From assembly GCA_963798745.1 (NCBI GenBank), contig CAWCUF010000003.1:434001-498000 (forward strand): 64,000 nucleotides of DNA. The letters run 5' to 3'. The DNA is from Prado023 sp963798745. Lineage in GTDB: Bacteria > Actinomycetota > Actinomycetes > S36-B12 > CAIYMF01. Each line of letters starts with the position of its first letter. The stretch's first letter is position 1. Made by a program: the position numbers and the translations under genes. Shown piece after piece: positions 8,215-17,300 of this stretch. A model generated the notes under the pieces. The model worked only from the letters and a program-made list of their open reading frames with translations, ran no database searches and was not told the DNA's origin.

Positions 8215-9482
8215 GCACGGGTCCGGGGGGCGGGCCGGGAGACCGGTCCGCCCTTTCCCGCTGCGTCCAGGTCGAGCCCGGGGAGTTCGCCGAGTCCTAC
8301 TGGGGTCAGCGACCGCTGCTGTCGCGCGCTGCGGACCTGGGCGGGGACTTCTCGGACCTCTTCTCCGCGGCCGCGGTCGACGAGCTGGTGGCCGATCGCG
8401 CGTTGCGCACCCCGTTCGCGCGGATGGCCAAGGAGGGCGTGCTGCTCGCGCCGTCGCGCTACACGGCATCAGGTGGGTTGGGTGCGGAGATCGGCGACCA
8501 ACTCGCCCCGGAGCAGGTGCTCGCCGAACTTGCGGGGGGTTCGACGCTGGTGCTGCAGGGGCTTCATCGCACGTGGCCGCCGCTGGCGGAGTTCACCCGC
8601 GTGCTGGTCGCCGACCTGGGACATCCCTGCCAGGTGAACGCCTACATCACCCCGGCGTCCTCACGCGGCTTCGATCCGCATTACGACGTCCACGACGTGT
8701 TCGTGCTCCAGGTCCACGGCGAGAAGCACTGGACCATCCATGAGCCGGTGCATCCCGACCCGCTGCGCTCCCAGCCCTGGTCGCAGCGCAGCGCGCAGGT
8801 CGCGGCACGCGCCACGCAGGACCCGGCGATCGACGCGACATTCCGACCCGGCGATGCGCTGTACCTGCCGCGTGGCTGGATCCATTCGGCCACCGCGCTG
8901 GGCGGCACCTCGATCCACCTGACGATCGGCGTCCCGGCCTACACCCGCCACGACATCGTCGAGCAGGCGGTGGCCCTCGTGGCGCAGGGCTCTGGAGGTG
9001 CTGACGCTGCCGCGCTGCGCGGATCGCTTCCGCTCGGGGCCGGGCGCGGGGATGCCGAGGCGCTTCGCCCCAGCGTGCAGGCGACGGTCGACGCGTTGAT
9101 CGGCGCGCTGCAGCGGATCGGGTCCGACGAGACCCTCGCCGATCGGGTCGCGACGGAGCTGGCGGCCCGCTTCGCCGCCGATACCCGGCCAGAGCGGGTG
9201 CGCCCCCTGGCCACCCTCGATGTGTTGGCCGAGTTGACCGCGTCGACGTCGGTGGCCCTGCGCGCCGGGTTGTCGGCCCGAGTCGACGATCTGGACGGCC
9301 AGGTGGCCGTCGTCGTGCCCGGCAAGCGGATCACGTTGCCGGGCGAGGCCCGAAGCGCCCTCGAGTTGGCCGTGAGCGGACGTGCGGTGCGGGTCGGCGA
9401 ACTTCCCGGGCTCGATGCGGAGTCGGCGCGGGTCGTCGTGCGGCGGCTGCTGCGGGAGGGCGTGCTCGTGGTGCGCCAGTGA
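8211..9482 (+). CDS. JmjC/ROX-type Fe(II)/2-oxoglutarate oxygenase
   Basis: A 423-residue cupin-fold protein. TTG 8211 is used as start because it overlaps the stop of the repeat peptide and gives the right N-terminus (about 20 residues, then GEFAESYWGQRPLL). The iron ligands are visible: H157-x-D159 in FDPHYDVHDVFVLQ and the distal H225 in LPRGWIHSA, with the 2-oxoglutarate region around K172. A C-terminal winged-helix-like domain (about 290-423) matches the ribosomal-oxygenase architecture (bacterial YcfD; human NO66 and MINA53), which hydroxylate Arg or His in ribosomal proteins. The coupled upstream peptide with one His per repeat suggests a dedicated substrate; this is inference. It overlaps the next gene by 4 bases (GTGA). 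Confidence 0.85.
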   Translation: MSTGPGGGPGDRSALSRCVQVEPGEFAESYWGQRPLLSRAADLGGDFSDLFSAAAVDELVADRALRTPFARMAKEGVLLAPSRYTASGGLGAEIGDQLAPEQVLAELAGGSTLVLQGLHRTWPPLAEFTRVLVADLGHPCQVNAYITPASSRGFDPHYDVHDVFVLQVHGEKHWTIHEPVHPDPLRSQPWSQRSAQVAARATQDPAIDATFRPGDALYLPRGWIHSATALGGTSIHLTIGVPAYTRHDIVEQAVALVAQGSGGADAAALRGSLPLGAGRGDAEALRPSVQATVDALIGALQRIGSDETLADRVATELAARFAADTRPERVRPLATLDVLAELTASTSVALRAGLSARVDDLDGQVAVVVPGKRITLPGEARSALELAVSGRAVRVGELPGLDAESARVVVRRLLREGVLVVRQ

Positions 9483-10381
9483 GCTCGAGCGACGAATGGC
9501 GCCCGTGCAGCGTTCGCTCGCGTGAGCGCGGGGACCCGCTCACCGGGACCGCGGGCCGTGGGGAGCGCTGGTTCCTGGTCGAGATCGATGGAAGCTGGGG
9601 ATCGCATGCGTTCCTGGAGTCCCGGCTCGACGCCGATCTGGCGCAGCGCCTGGTCACCCGGGTCGAGCGAGCCGGCATCCGCCCTTTGGCGATCCGGCGC
9701 ACCGGGCGTCGGGCGACCGAGCGCCGCGCGCAGTCGTCGTACGCATGGGCGCTGGTCGACGCACGACCGGGCCGCGAACAGATCCGCTGGGGCCGTGCCC
9801 TGAACGAGGCCGAACTTCTGACGATCCCGTTGGACGGCTCTGCGGGAGACCCGTCGAGCGAGCCGGTCATCTGCGTCTGCACCCATGCGCGCCACGACCA
9901 GTGCTGCGCCGTGCGGGGCCGGCCCCTCGTGGCCGCATTCGCCCACGAGTACCCCGATCTCACCTGGGAGTGCTCGCACCTCGGCGGTGACCGGTTCGCC
10001 GCGACGATGATGGTGTTCCCCGAGGCGCTGATGTTCGGCCGGGTGGGCGCCGAGGACGCCCGGGGCCTTTTCGAGCGCTACCGCGCCGGGCGGATCGACG
10101 CTCGTCACTTCCGTGGCCGCGCCTCGCTGTCCAACGCCGCGCAGGCCGCGCAGTCGTTCGCGGCGCAGGCCTCGGGCGACGACCGGATCGCCGCCTACCG
10201 CCCGGTCGCCGAGCTTCCGGGCACCGACGGAGGCTGGACGGTGGAGCTGGATCACGAGTCGGCACCGGTCGTGGTCCAGGTCGAGTCCACCCAGTCGGAG
10301 CCGCTGCTCAGCACGTGCCGGGCCACGCACACCGCGCCAGTTCGCGAGTTCGCCCTCCGCTCGATCCGCCCCCTCGGCTGA
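9479..10381 (+). CDS. Sucrase/ferredoxin-like (Apd1-type) Fe-S protein
   Basis: A 300-residue protein with GTG start at 9479 inside the stop of the JmjC gene. The thioredoxin-like ferredoxin motif is present as CVCTHARHDQCC (C132, C134, H136, C142, C143) followed by WECSHLGGDRFA (C165, H167, G169-G170), the ligand set of sucrase/ferredoxin-like proteins that bind a [2Fe-2S] cluster. It could supply electrons or keep the Fe(II) oxygenase reduced; that link is inferred only from the coupled operon. It converges on the aldo/keto reductase with 30 bp between. Confidence 0.82.
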   Translation: MSSSDEWRPCSVRSRERGDPLTGTAGRGERWFLVEIDGSWGSHAFLESRLDADLAQRLVTRVERAGIRPLAIRRTGRRATERRAQSSYAWALVDARPGREQIRWGRALNEAELLTIPLDGSAGDPSSEPVICVCTHARHDQCCAVRGRPLVAAFAHEYPDLTWECSHLGGDRFAATMMVFPEALMFGRVGAEDARGLFERYRAGRIDARHFRGRASLSNAAQAAQSFAAQASGDDRIAAYRPVAELPGTDGGWTVELDHESAPVVVQVESTQSEPLLSTCRATHTAPVREFALRSIRPLG

Positions 10382-10411
10382 GGACCGCGGCCTGGACCAC
10401 CGCATCCCGCG

Positions 10412-11392
10412 TCACCAGGGCAGCCGCGCCCGGGCGATCTGCTTCGCCGAGGTCAGGCCCGGCTGGGGCTGGAAGGCGCGCGCCTGGGCGGTGAGTTCGG
10501 CGACCTCGTCCTCGGTCAGGTCGATGTCGGCCGCTGCCGCGTTCGACTCCACCTGCGCCACGCTCGACGCACCCGGGATGACGATCACCGACGGCTGGGC
10601 GAGGAGCCAGGCCAACGCCACCTGGGCGGGCGAGACCCCGTGCGTGCCGGCGATGTCACGCACCGAGTCGAGAAGTCCGGCGGCCCGTCGGAGGTTCTCC
10701 TCCAGGAACAGGGGGTTGGCCTGGCGCACCGCACCCGAGGGCTGGTTGTTCACGTCGTAGCGCCCGGACAGCAGGCCCTGGGCCAGCGGGCTCCAGGCGA
10801 TGACCACCCGACCCTGCTCGCCCGCGTACGGGACCAGGTCGTCCAACGGACCGGGGTGCGCCAGGCTGAACTGCACCTGATTCGACAGCACCGGTCGACC
10901 CAGGGCCCGCTCGGCGTCGCGCCACCGGTCCAGGGAGTAGTTGCTCACCCCGACCTCGACCACGGTGCCGGCATCCTGCAGGTCACGCATGCCGGCCATC
11001 GTCATCGAGTCGCGCACGATCGGGTTGGGCTGGTGCACCTGGTAGAGGTCGATCGAGGCAACCCCCAGCCGATCCGCGCTGGCCCGCGCCCGCTGCCGCA
11101 CCACCGGCGCGATCGGCAGGATCGGGAACAGCTTGGTGGCGAGGAACATCTCGCCGCGCACGCCGCGCGCCGCCAGGGCAGCGCCCAGGATCCGTTCGCT
11201 GCGCCCGAAGCCGTACACCTCGGCCGTGTCGAACAGGGTGATCCCCAGGTCGACCGCCCGGGCAACGATCTCCTGGGCCGCCTTGTCGTTGTAGTCACTG
11301 CCGTAGCCCCACTCGCGGGACCCGAACTGCCAGGTGCCCAGCCCGATGCGCGAGATCGACTTGGCGCTCGCCACGCCCTCCAGGTACTTCAC
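10412..11392 (-). CDS. Aldo/keto reductase
   Basis: GTG 11392 was chosen because GGAGGAG lies just upstream and the family N-terminus begins near KYLEGVASAKSISRIGLGTWQFG. The AKR catalytic residues are visible in order: D and Y in FDTAEVYGFG, K in LATKLF, H in YQVHQPNP. The NADPH-binding C-terminal segment IPGASSVAQVESNAAA follows. At 326 residues it matches the YghZ/Tas-like AKR branch, a soluble cytoplasmic NADPH-dependent carbonyl reductase. The substrate is unknown. Confidence 0.88.
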   Translation of the reverse strand: MKYLEGVASAKSISRIGLGTWQFGSREWGYGSDYNDKAAQEIVARAVDLGITLFDTAEVYGFGRSERILGAALAARGVRGEMFLATKLFPILPIAPVVRQRARASADRLGVASIDLYQVHQPNPIVRDSMTMAGMRDLQDAGTVVEVGVSNYSLDRWRDAERALGRPVLSNQVQFSLAHPGPLDDLVPYAGEQGRVVIAWSPLAQGLLSGRYDVNNQPSGAVRQANPLFLEENLRRAAGLLDSVRDIAGTHGVSPAQVALAWLLAQPSVIVIPGASSVAQVESNAAAADIDLTEDEVAELTAQARAFQPQPGLTSAKQIARARLPW

Positions 11393-11546
11393 CGGCTCCT
11401 CCTCCATCCAGGCCCCAGCAACGTGGGGCGTGCCTCTGATCCAATCATCCGTACCGTGCGAGGCTGCTGCCCGGCTGCGAAATGATGGCCCGACCCCGGT
11501 GGACCCACCAACTGAGTGCAACGACTGGGCGCCAGCGAGCACCGGG

Positions 11547-12278
11547 TCAGGGCTCCTGGAAGGCGAGCCCGTCCCAGTCCACCAGCGTTGCTGGGTCAGC
11601 ATCCGTGTCCAGCGTCAGGATGTCGCGGTCCTGGATCTGGAGGGCTGAGACCCACACCGCCTGCTCGCCGACGAGTCGGTAGGAGGCGTTCTGCCAGGCC
11701 GGCCCGCTGCTGACGGTCAGGACGGGGGCGGGCGCTCCGCTGTAGGGGTCCTCAGGTTGGTCACGGCAGGATTGGAGGTCCCGCCCACGCACTGCGGCGA
11801 ACTCCTGGGCCGCCGCGGCTGAGCTGAAGCGCATCCGCAGGGCCACCGCGTAGGCACCGGTGTCGGTGTGTTGGTAGGTCGATTGCAGGACGTCCTGCGC
11901 GACCGGCGACGGTGAGCGGACCTCGCAGCCCATGGGAAGGGTGGTCTCGACGATCTCGTCGGGGTCGCGGGCCTGGTAGGCGGTGCCGTTGCCCACGCCG
12001 TCCTCCTCGTCAGCACCCTCGACCCTGGACTGCCACCCGGGACCGAGGTCGTCGGGGGTCGGAAGGAACTCGGGAGCAAGGGGACCTGAGGACGTCTGCG
12101 GAACCGCCGTGGGCTGCGGTGGCAGGGGGAGCGCCGACCGGCGGGTGGCTTCCACGACCGAGGGGGCGGCCGCGCCGTGGTCGCCGGTCGCGCCCGGGTT
12201 GCTGGTGCAGCCCGTCAGCAGGAGGGCGCCTGCGAGAGCCACTGGCATCGAGGCCGCCGACAACCACCTCCTGTCCAT
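11547..12278 (-). CDS. Secreted lipoprotein of unknown function (243 aa)
   Basis: The start at ATG 12278 gives MDRRWLSAAS, a hydrophobic segment and the lipobox LLTGC with C24, so it should be a membrane-anchored lipoprotein outside the cell. A proline/threonine-rich linker is followed by a globular domain containing FLPTPDDLGPGWQSR and repeated small strands, reminiscent of mycobacterial sensor/lipoprotein domains that bind unknown ligands. It begins 5 bp after the stop of the M15-type peptidase gene, so the two are very likely one transcription unit acting at the cell envelope. Confidence 0.75.
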   Translation of the reverse strand: MDRRWLSAASMPVALAGALLLTGCTSNPGATGDHGAAAPSVVEATRRSALPLPPQPTAVPQTSSGPLAPEFLPTPDDLGPGWQSRVEGADEEDGVGNGTAYQARDPDEIVETTLPMGCEVRSPSPVAQDVLQSTYQHTDTGAYAVALRMRFSSAAAAQEFAAVRGRDLQSCRDQPEDPYSGAPAPVLTVSSGPAWQNASYRLVGEQAVWVSALQIQDRDILTLDTDADPATLVDWDGLAFQEP

Positions 12279-12283
12279 CCCGG

Positions 12284-14194
12284 CTAGCCCCCGTTCGAGG
12301 AGAAGTGCTGGTAGTCCGGGCGCGACCAGCGGGCACCCCAGGGCCAGCCACGCACGCGCATGGCCGTGGCAACCACCCCGCCGGAACAGATCATGCCCAT
12401 GCGGCACGGGCTGCGCCTGAGGTACTTGCCGGCTCCCCGGGGGTAGTAGCCGCCGCCGACCACGTACGGGTTCTGGAACGTGTTGATGTCGATCGCGACC
12501 CCGTAGGAGTGCGCCGAGCGTTTCGTCGGGTTGCCCACCACCGGCCGGCAGTTGAAGGCCGAGGTGTTGCCCGCCCTCATCGCAGCCTTGTCCGAGGCCG
12601 TCGGGGAGCGGCGGCCCTTCTTGTAGTAGTAGTCCGTGGGACGCATCTTCTTGACCTGGAAACCGGCGTCGAACGAGCGGGTGAACACGTACTCCAGGTC
12701 TCGGACGGCATCGGCGCGCACGATGAGCGTGCCGCGCTTGATCGCCCCCGAGTAGTCCCAGTAGTTGATGGACATCCGACGCAGGGACGAGGGTCTGACC
12801 GGGCATCCCGGTCGGTAGGAGTAGCGCACATCCTTGCGCGTCAACGGACCGGATACCGCAACCCCCGCCAACGCCCGCACCGCGACCGACTGCGCAGTCG
12901 AGGCCACGAGGCGGCCCGCCGGTGCGTGGACGAGCACCCGAAGGCGGGCCTGCGCGTTGTTCCGCCCCGGTCGAAGCCCGGCGAGTCCCGTGGTTGCCCG
13001 CACCGTGAGCTGCCCACCGGCGCGTTCCAAGGCGCCCTTGGCGACGGTCGACCAGCCCTTGCCCGAGGCGCGCTGCAACTCCGCTCGGCTCCCGGTGGCG
13101 TCGAAGCCCTTCACGCTGACCGGGATCCGATAACGGGACCCCACCACCATCGACGTGGGCCACGACGCGCGCACACCCGGGGTGACCGGCGGCGCTGACA
13201 CGCTCGCCGTCACCTGCCCCGTGGCCACGTTGCCGCGTCGATCCCGCACGGAATAGGTGAACGAGTCTGAACCCACGAACGACGCAGCGGAGGTGTACAG
13301 GACGCTTCGTCCATCCTGGGCGACCACGGCCTTGCCGCCGCTCCTGGGTCGGGAGGCCCCGACCAGGGTCAACGGGTCCCGGCCCCCGGACAGGTCGTTG
13401 TTGAGCACCGGCACCGAGACCGCAACCCCCGACGTGGCAAGCACTGTGTCCGGGCGCAGGGTCATCGCCGTGGTCGCGTCCAGCACGGTCACCGCCACCG
13501 CTGCGCCGGCCTGACCGCCCTGACCGTCGGTGATCGTGTACGTGAATGTGTCGGAGCCCACGAAATCGTCGACGGGGTCATAGCGCACCTTGCCCGACTC
13601 GAGCGCCGTCACGCCATGCGCTGGCCTCGACACCGACACCACGCTCAGGACGCCGCCGTCGACATCCGTGTCATTGGCCAGCACCGCGATCAAGACCGTA
13701 GCCCCTGGCGCGGAGCGCACCTCACCTCGGTCATCACCAGGCCTCGGGCGTGCGTTGCCGACCGTGAGCGCTACCCGGGCCGTGCCCACCAGCCCCATGT
13801 CAGTCACCTGGTAGTCCAGCCATGCCGCCGGCGGCGAATTCAGTGCCGGCGTGTACCGCACGAGTGGCGCCGCACCGCCCGGACCGTCGGGATCGACCAC
13901 CTCTGCAGACCCGCTGGTGGGCGGGGTCACGATCTCCACAGCGGGATCCACCAGCGCCACCCCGCCGGGCCGCGAATCGTTGGCCAGCACATCGACCTCG
14001 ACCACCGACCCCCGGGTGACAGTCGCAGAATCGTCCTGGACGACGAGGGCCGGGTCGTCAGCGCGGGCTGGCCCGCCGAGCATCGGCGGGAGCAGCGCTG
14101 CCACCATCAATCCCGCGGCGATCACCCGCGCGCTGCGCACAGCGGGTGGCCTCTCGCTCGCGCCTGACCCGCGCCGCCGAACTCCCGGTCTCAT
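12284..14194 (-). CDS. Secreted Ig-like repeat protein with C-terminal M15 peptidase (D-Ala-D-Ala carboxypeptidase-like) domain
   Basis: A 636-residue protein with start at ATG 14194 after GAAGGGGAACGCC. A signal peptide (about 20-46) ends near GGPARA-DD. It is followed by three to four bacterial Ig/cadherin-like domains, recognised by LANDTDVDGG, DFVGSDTFTYTITDGQGG and SFVGSDSFTYSVRD. The C-terminal domain (about 500-636) has the M15/VanY zinc motif S-A-H562-S-Y-G-V-A-I-D569, and the third ligand H630 in DYQHFS. It should trim stem peptides of peptidoglycan, with the Ig domains as an extracellular stalk. The downstream lipoprotein is coupled. Confidence 0.85.
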   Translation of the reverse strand: MRPGVRRRGSGASERPPAVRSARVIAAGLMVAALLPPMLGGPARADDPALVVQDDSATVTRGSVVEVDVLANDSRPGGVALVDPAVEIVTPPTSGSAEVVDPDGPGGAAPLVRYTPALNSPPAAWLDYQVTDMGLVGTARVALTVGNARPRPGDDRGEVRSAPGATVLIAVLANDTDVDGGVLSVVSVSRPAHGVTALESGKVRYDPVDDFVGSDTFTYTITDGQGGQAGAAVAVTVLDATTAMTLRPDTVLATSGVAVSVPVLNNDLSGGRDPLTLVGASRPRSGGKAVVAQDGRSVLYTSAASFVGSDSFTYSVRDRRGNVATGQVTASVSAPPVTPGVRASWPTSMVVGSRYRIPVSVKGFDATGSRAELQRASGKGWSTVAKGALERAGGQLTVRATTGLAGLRPGRNNAQARLRVLVHAPAGRLVASTAQSVAVRALAGVAVSGPLTRKDVRYSYRPGCPVRPSSLRRMSINYWDYSGAIKRGTLIVRADAVRDLEYVFTRSFDAGFQVKKMRPTDYYYKKGRRSPTASDKAAMRAGNTSAFNCRPVVGNPTKRSAHSYGVAIDINTFQNPYVVGGGYYPRGAGKYLRRSPCRMGMICSGGVVATAMRVRGWPWGARWSRPDYQHFSSNGG

Positions 14195-14370
14195 GGCGTT
14201 CCCCTTCAACGAGCCGAGTCGATGGCACGGAGTGTAGACCGACCCACGGTCCGACCGGTCGCCTGAACACACGACGGAGCCGAACGGCTGGGACGGGTGG
14301 TCGAGGGGGAATCGGTCCTGCTGGACAACTCCCCGCGCAGCGGGGCCCTGCCGCACTGGCGGTCGCGCTG

Positions 14371-17300
14371 CTAGCGGAGTCGCACTGCCGTGACCCCGTC
14401 GATTCCGCCGAGCAGGATGGTGCCGTCGGGGGTGAAGCGGACCACGAGGATTCGACTGCCGACGTACAGGCGATGCGGCGGCTCCTGCCATGACCGCTCG
14501 ACGAACAGCCAGCCGTCGTCGGTGGTCCAGGCCGAGACCAACCGATCCTCGATCATCGCCGCCGCGATCGCCGCGACCGGGCTGCGCCCTGGCCATGCCT
14601 CGTGGACTTGATAGTCGGACACGCCTCGGTTCGGATCGGCCACGACCCGGTCGAGGTCGAAGGTCAGCACCGCGCCGTCACGCAGGCCGGCAACGAGCAG
14701 CGGCCGCGGGTCCGCAGATCCCGGGTCACTGGCCCGCACGCACTCCCAGGCGCACAGCATCTCGGGATCGTCCCAGCCGAGCCGCCAGATCGGGTCCAGC
14801 GACTCGGTGACCTCCGGAACCGGATGGATCAACTGCAGGTGCCGCCCGGCCCGCTGCCCGCCCATGACCTGCATCGCGGACGACACCTCTCGCTCGATCA
14901 CCAGACACGGGCCGGCGGTGCTCGTCACGACTCGGGTAGCCAGGGGAAGGCCGCCAAAGGGCGGGTAGCTGCCAACCGGACCCGTCGAGCCGAGCAGCAC
15001 CAGCTCGCTGAACAAGGTGCTCGCGAGCACCACCCGGCGCCCGTGGAGCTCTGCGGCGCTCAGCCCGGACACCCGCCCCCCACCAAGCTGCGCCAGCGCG
15101 GCGCTCTGCCAGCTCGCCACGCCGCCGGTGCCGAGCTTCCCGAACTGCGAGCGCGCCACGACACCATCGGAGTCCCCTGAGACGAGCCCGAACCCCGGAC
15201 CAGCCCACGTCAACGCCCAGACCGGCGAGGAATGCACGGGACGGCGATCCACCTGCTCACCGGTCTCCAACCGCAACCGCGACAGCTCCCCGCTGGCATG
15301 CGCGCACACGACAGTCACTGGAAGGTCGGCCTCAGCGACTGCCTCGAGGGTCAGCACCTGATCCGGCCACTGCGAGGGATCGACGTCGCCGGCATGCCAG
15401 GACTTCACCAGCCCGTCGTAGCCTGCGGAGAGGAACCCCCGGGCTGAATCGGAAGCCGGCAGCAGTGCCGCGACGCTGCTGGCGTGCCCGGCGATCCAGG
15501 GACCGCTGCGTGCCATCGTGGCCGGATCGAGTCGATGGATCCGGCCGGCGGTGTCGCCCACCAGCAAACCCGACTCCGCGCCACCTGCCCACGCCAACGT
15601 CATCACGGACTCCGTTGAGTTCTTGCGCGTGGGGCCGACGTTGCGCTGCGCAAGCGACTGGAACCCAAGCACCCCCTCCCGATCAGCCAGAAGCCCCACC
15701 CGCACTGTGCCGTCGAGTTGGCCGATCGCCAGCGCCCCTGACCCCGGCGCCTGCGCGAGGCAGCCAACCGGACCTCCGAGCAGCAGATCGCCGAGGGTCT
15801 GGTCGGTGCGCGGGTCCCAGACCAGGGCGCGCCCGTTCTCGCTGATGCAGCCGGCGATCACGGCGCGACGGGGGGCTCCGCCGTCATCGCGCTGGAGCGC
15901 GAGGGGCGCCAGCGCCAGGACGGGCATGGGCAGGCTTCGGGGATGGCCGACCGACTCGCCAGTGACCAGACTGCGGCAGTGCACCTGCGTCGGGTGACTG
16001 GTCAGGAGCAGGAACTGGTGGCGCGCGCGACCGTTGCCGCCCTCGGTTCCGAGATCGACGGCCAGCGCCGCCGCGATGGGCCCGTCGTCGGCCTTCCACA
16101 GCACGCTGACCGTCCCGTCAGGGCGCCATCGCAGCACGTGGCTGCCGGTCGGGGTGCCGACCCCCGCGAGCATGGCCGCACCGTCGCTGTCCGGGACGTT
16201 GTCAACATCCTTGTTGTCGCCCTGGGATACGGCCGTCAGGCAGCTCACCGGGCTGTGGTCGGGCACTCGCCAGGTGCCGGCGCTGCTCCCCGTACTCGAC
16301 GACCATGCCCGCACCCACCCGTCCCGACCGCCGATCAGGCACAGCGCATCACCTGCCAGGTCGACGCACGCCATCGCGCTGATCCCGGCTGCATGCATCG
16401 CCACGACGTCCCCGCTGGAGACGGCGGTGCTCCATCGGGTCAGGAGCATCGAGGCGGCCGCCGACCACCGCTCGACCGCGGCGGCCAGCGCGGCATCGTG
16501 GCTGCGGGCGGCGTACAGGCTGAGCTGGCCCAGCAGGAAGCCATCGCTGAGGACCGCTGGCGCGTGCAATATGTGCGCCTGCTCCCGGATGCCCTGGGCG
16601 ACCGCCTGCCACGGCACTTCGCTCGGTCCGATGGTGACCAGCCGCTCGACCTGGGTCGCGCTGAGGATCGGGCCGGCCAACAGCACCAGCGCCTCGAGGA
16701 GGCCACCGGCATCGACCAGTGACGCGAGCGCCGTCCGGGCGGGCTCAACGGTGACCCCTTCGGGGTCGGATGAGGCGTCGAGCAGATCGTTCACCGCGCT
16801 TCTCGCGGCGTACCGGTGACGGTGGTCGCCATCGAGGATCGTTGCCGCAGTCGCCTCGTGCGCGACGGGAAGCAGCGCGGTGCCCAGCCGGAGCTGCCAG
16901 TCCCACGGGCGCACCTGATACATGGCGCTGGCGTGCAGGTGATCAGCGAAGGAGCGGTGCCAGATCCGCCAGGCGGTGGCCGACGGCGCATCGGATGTCG
17001 CCTCGCCCATGACGAAAGCAGCACAGTCGGCCAGGGTGTCCGTGACGTCGGTGAGTTCCAGCTTCGAGGCGACACTGATCATGGCCGGGGTCAAGCCGGC
17101 GCCGCGCGCCACCGACAGCAGCCCAAGGACGGGTCGGCCGAGCGTGCGCCACTTCGTCGTGTCCGCCCCGAAGGTGCGGGTGAGGAAGCTGTCGTAGACA
17201 CCGGCCAGTCCCCCGGTGGGCAGCTCCACCGCATCTGCGGCTGGGAGCTCTTCGGCTGGCATCCGGTTCAACACCTCATTGGTGAGGTAGGCCGCGACGA

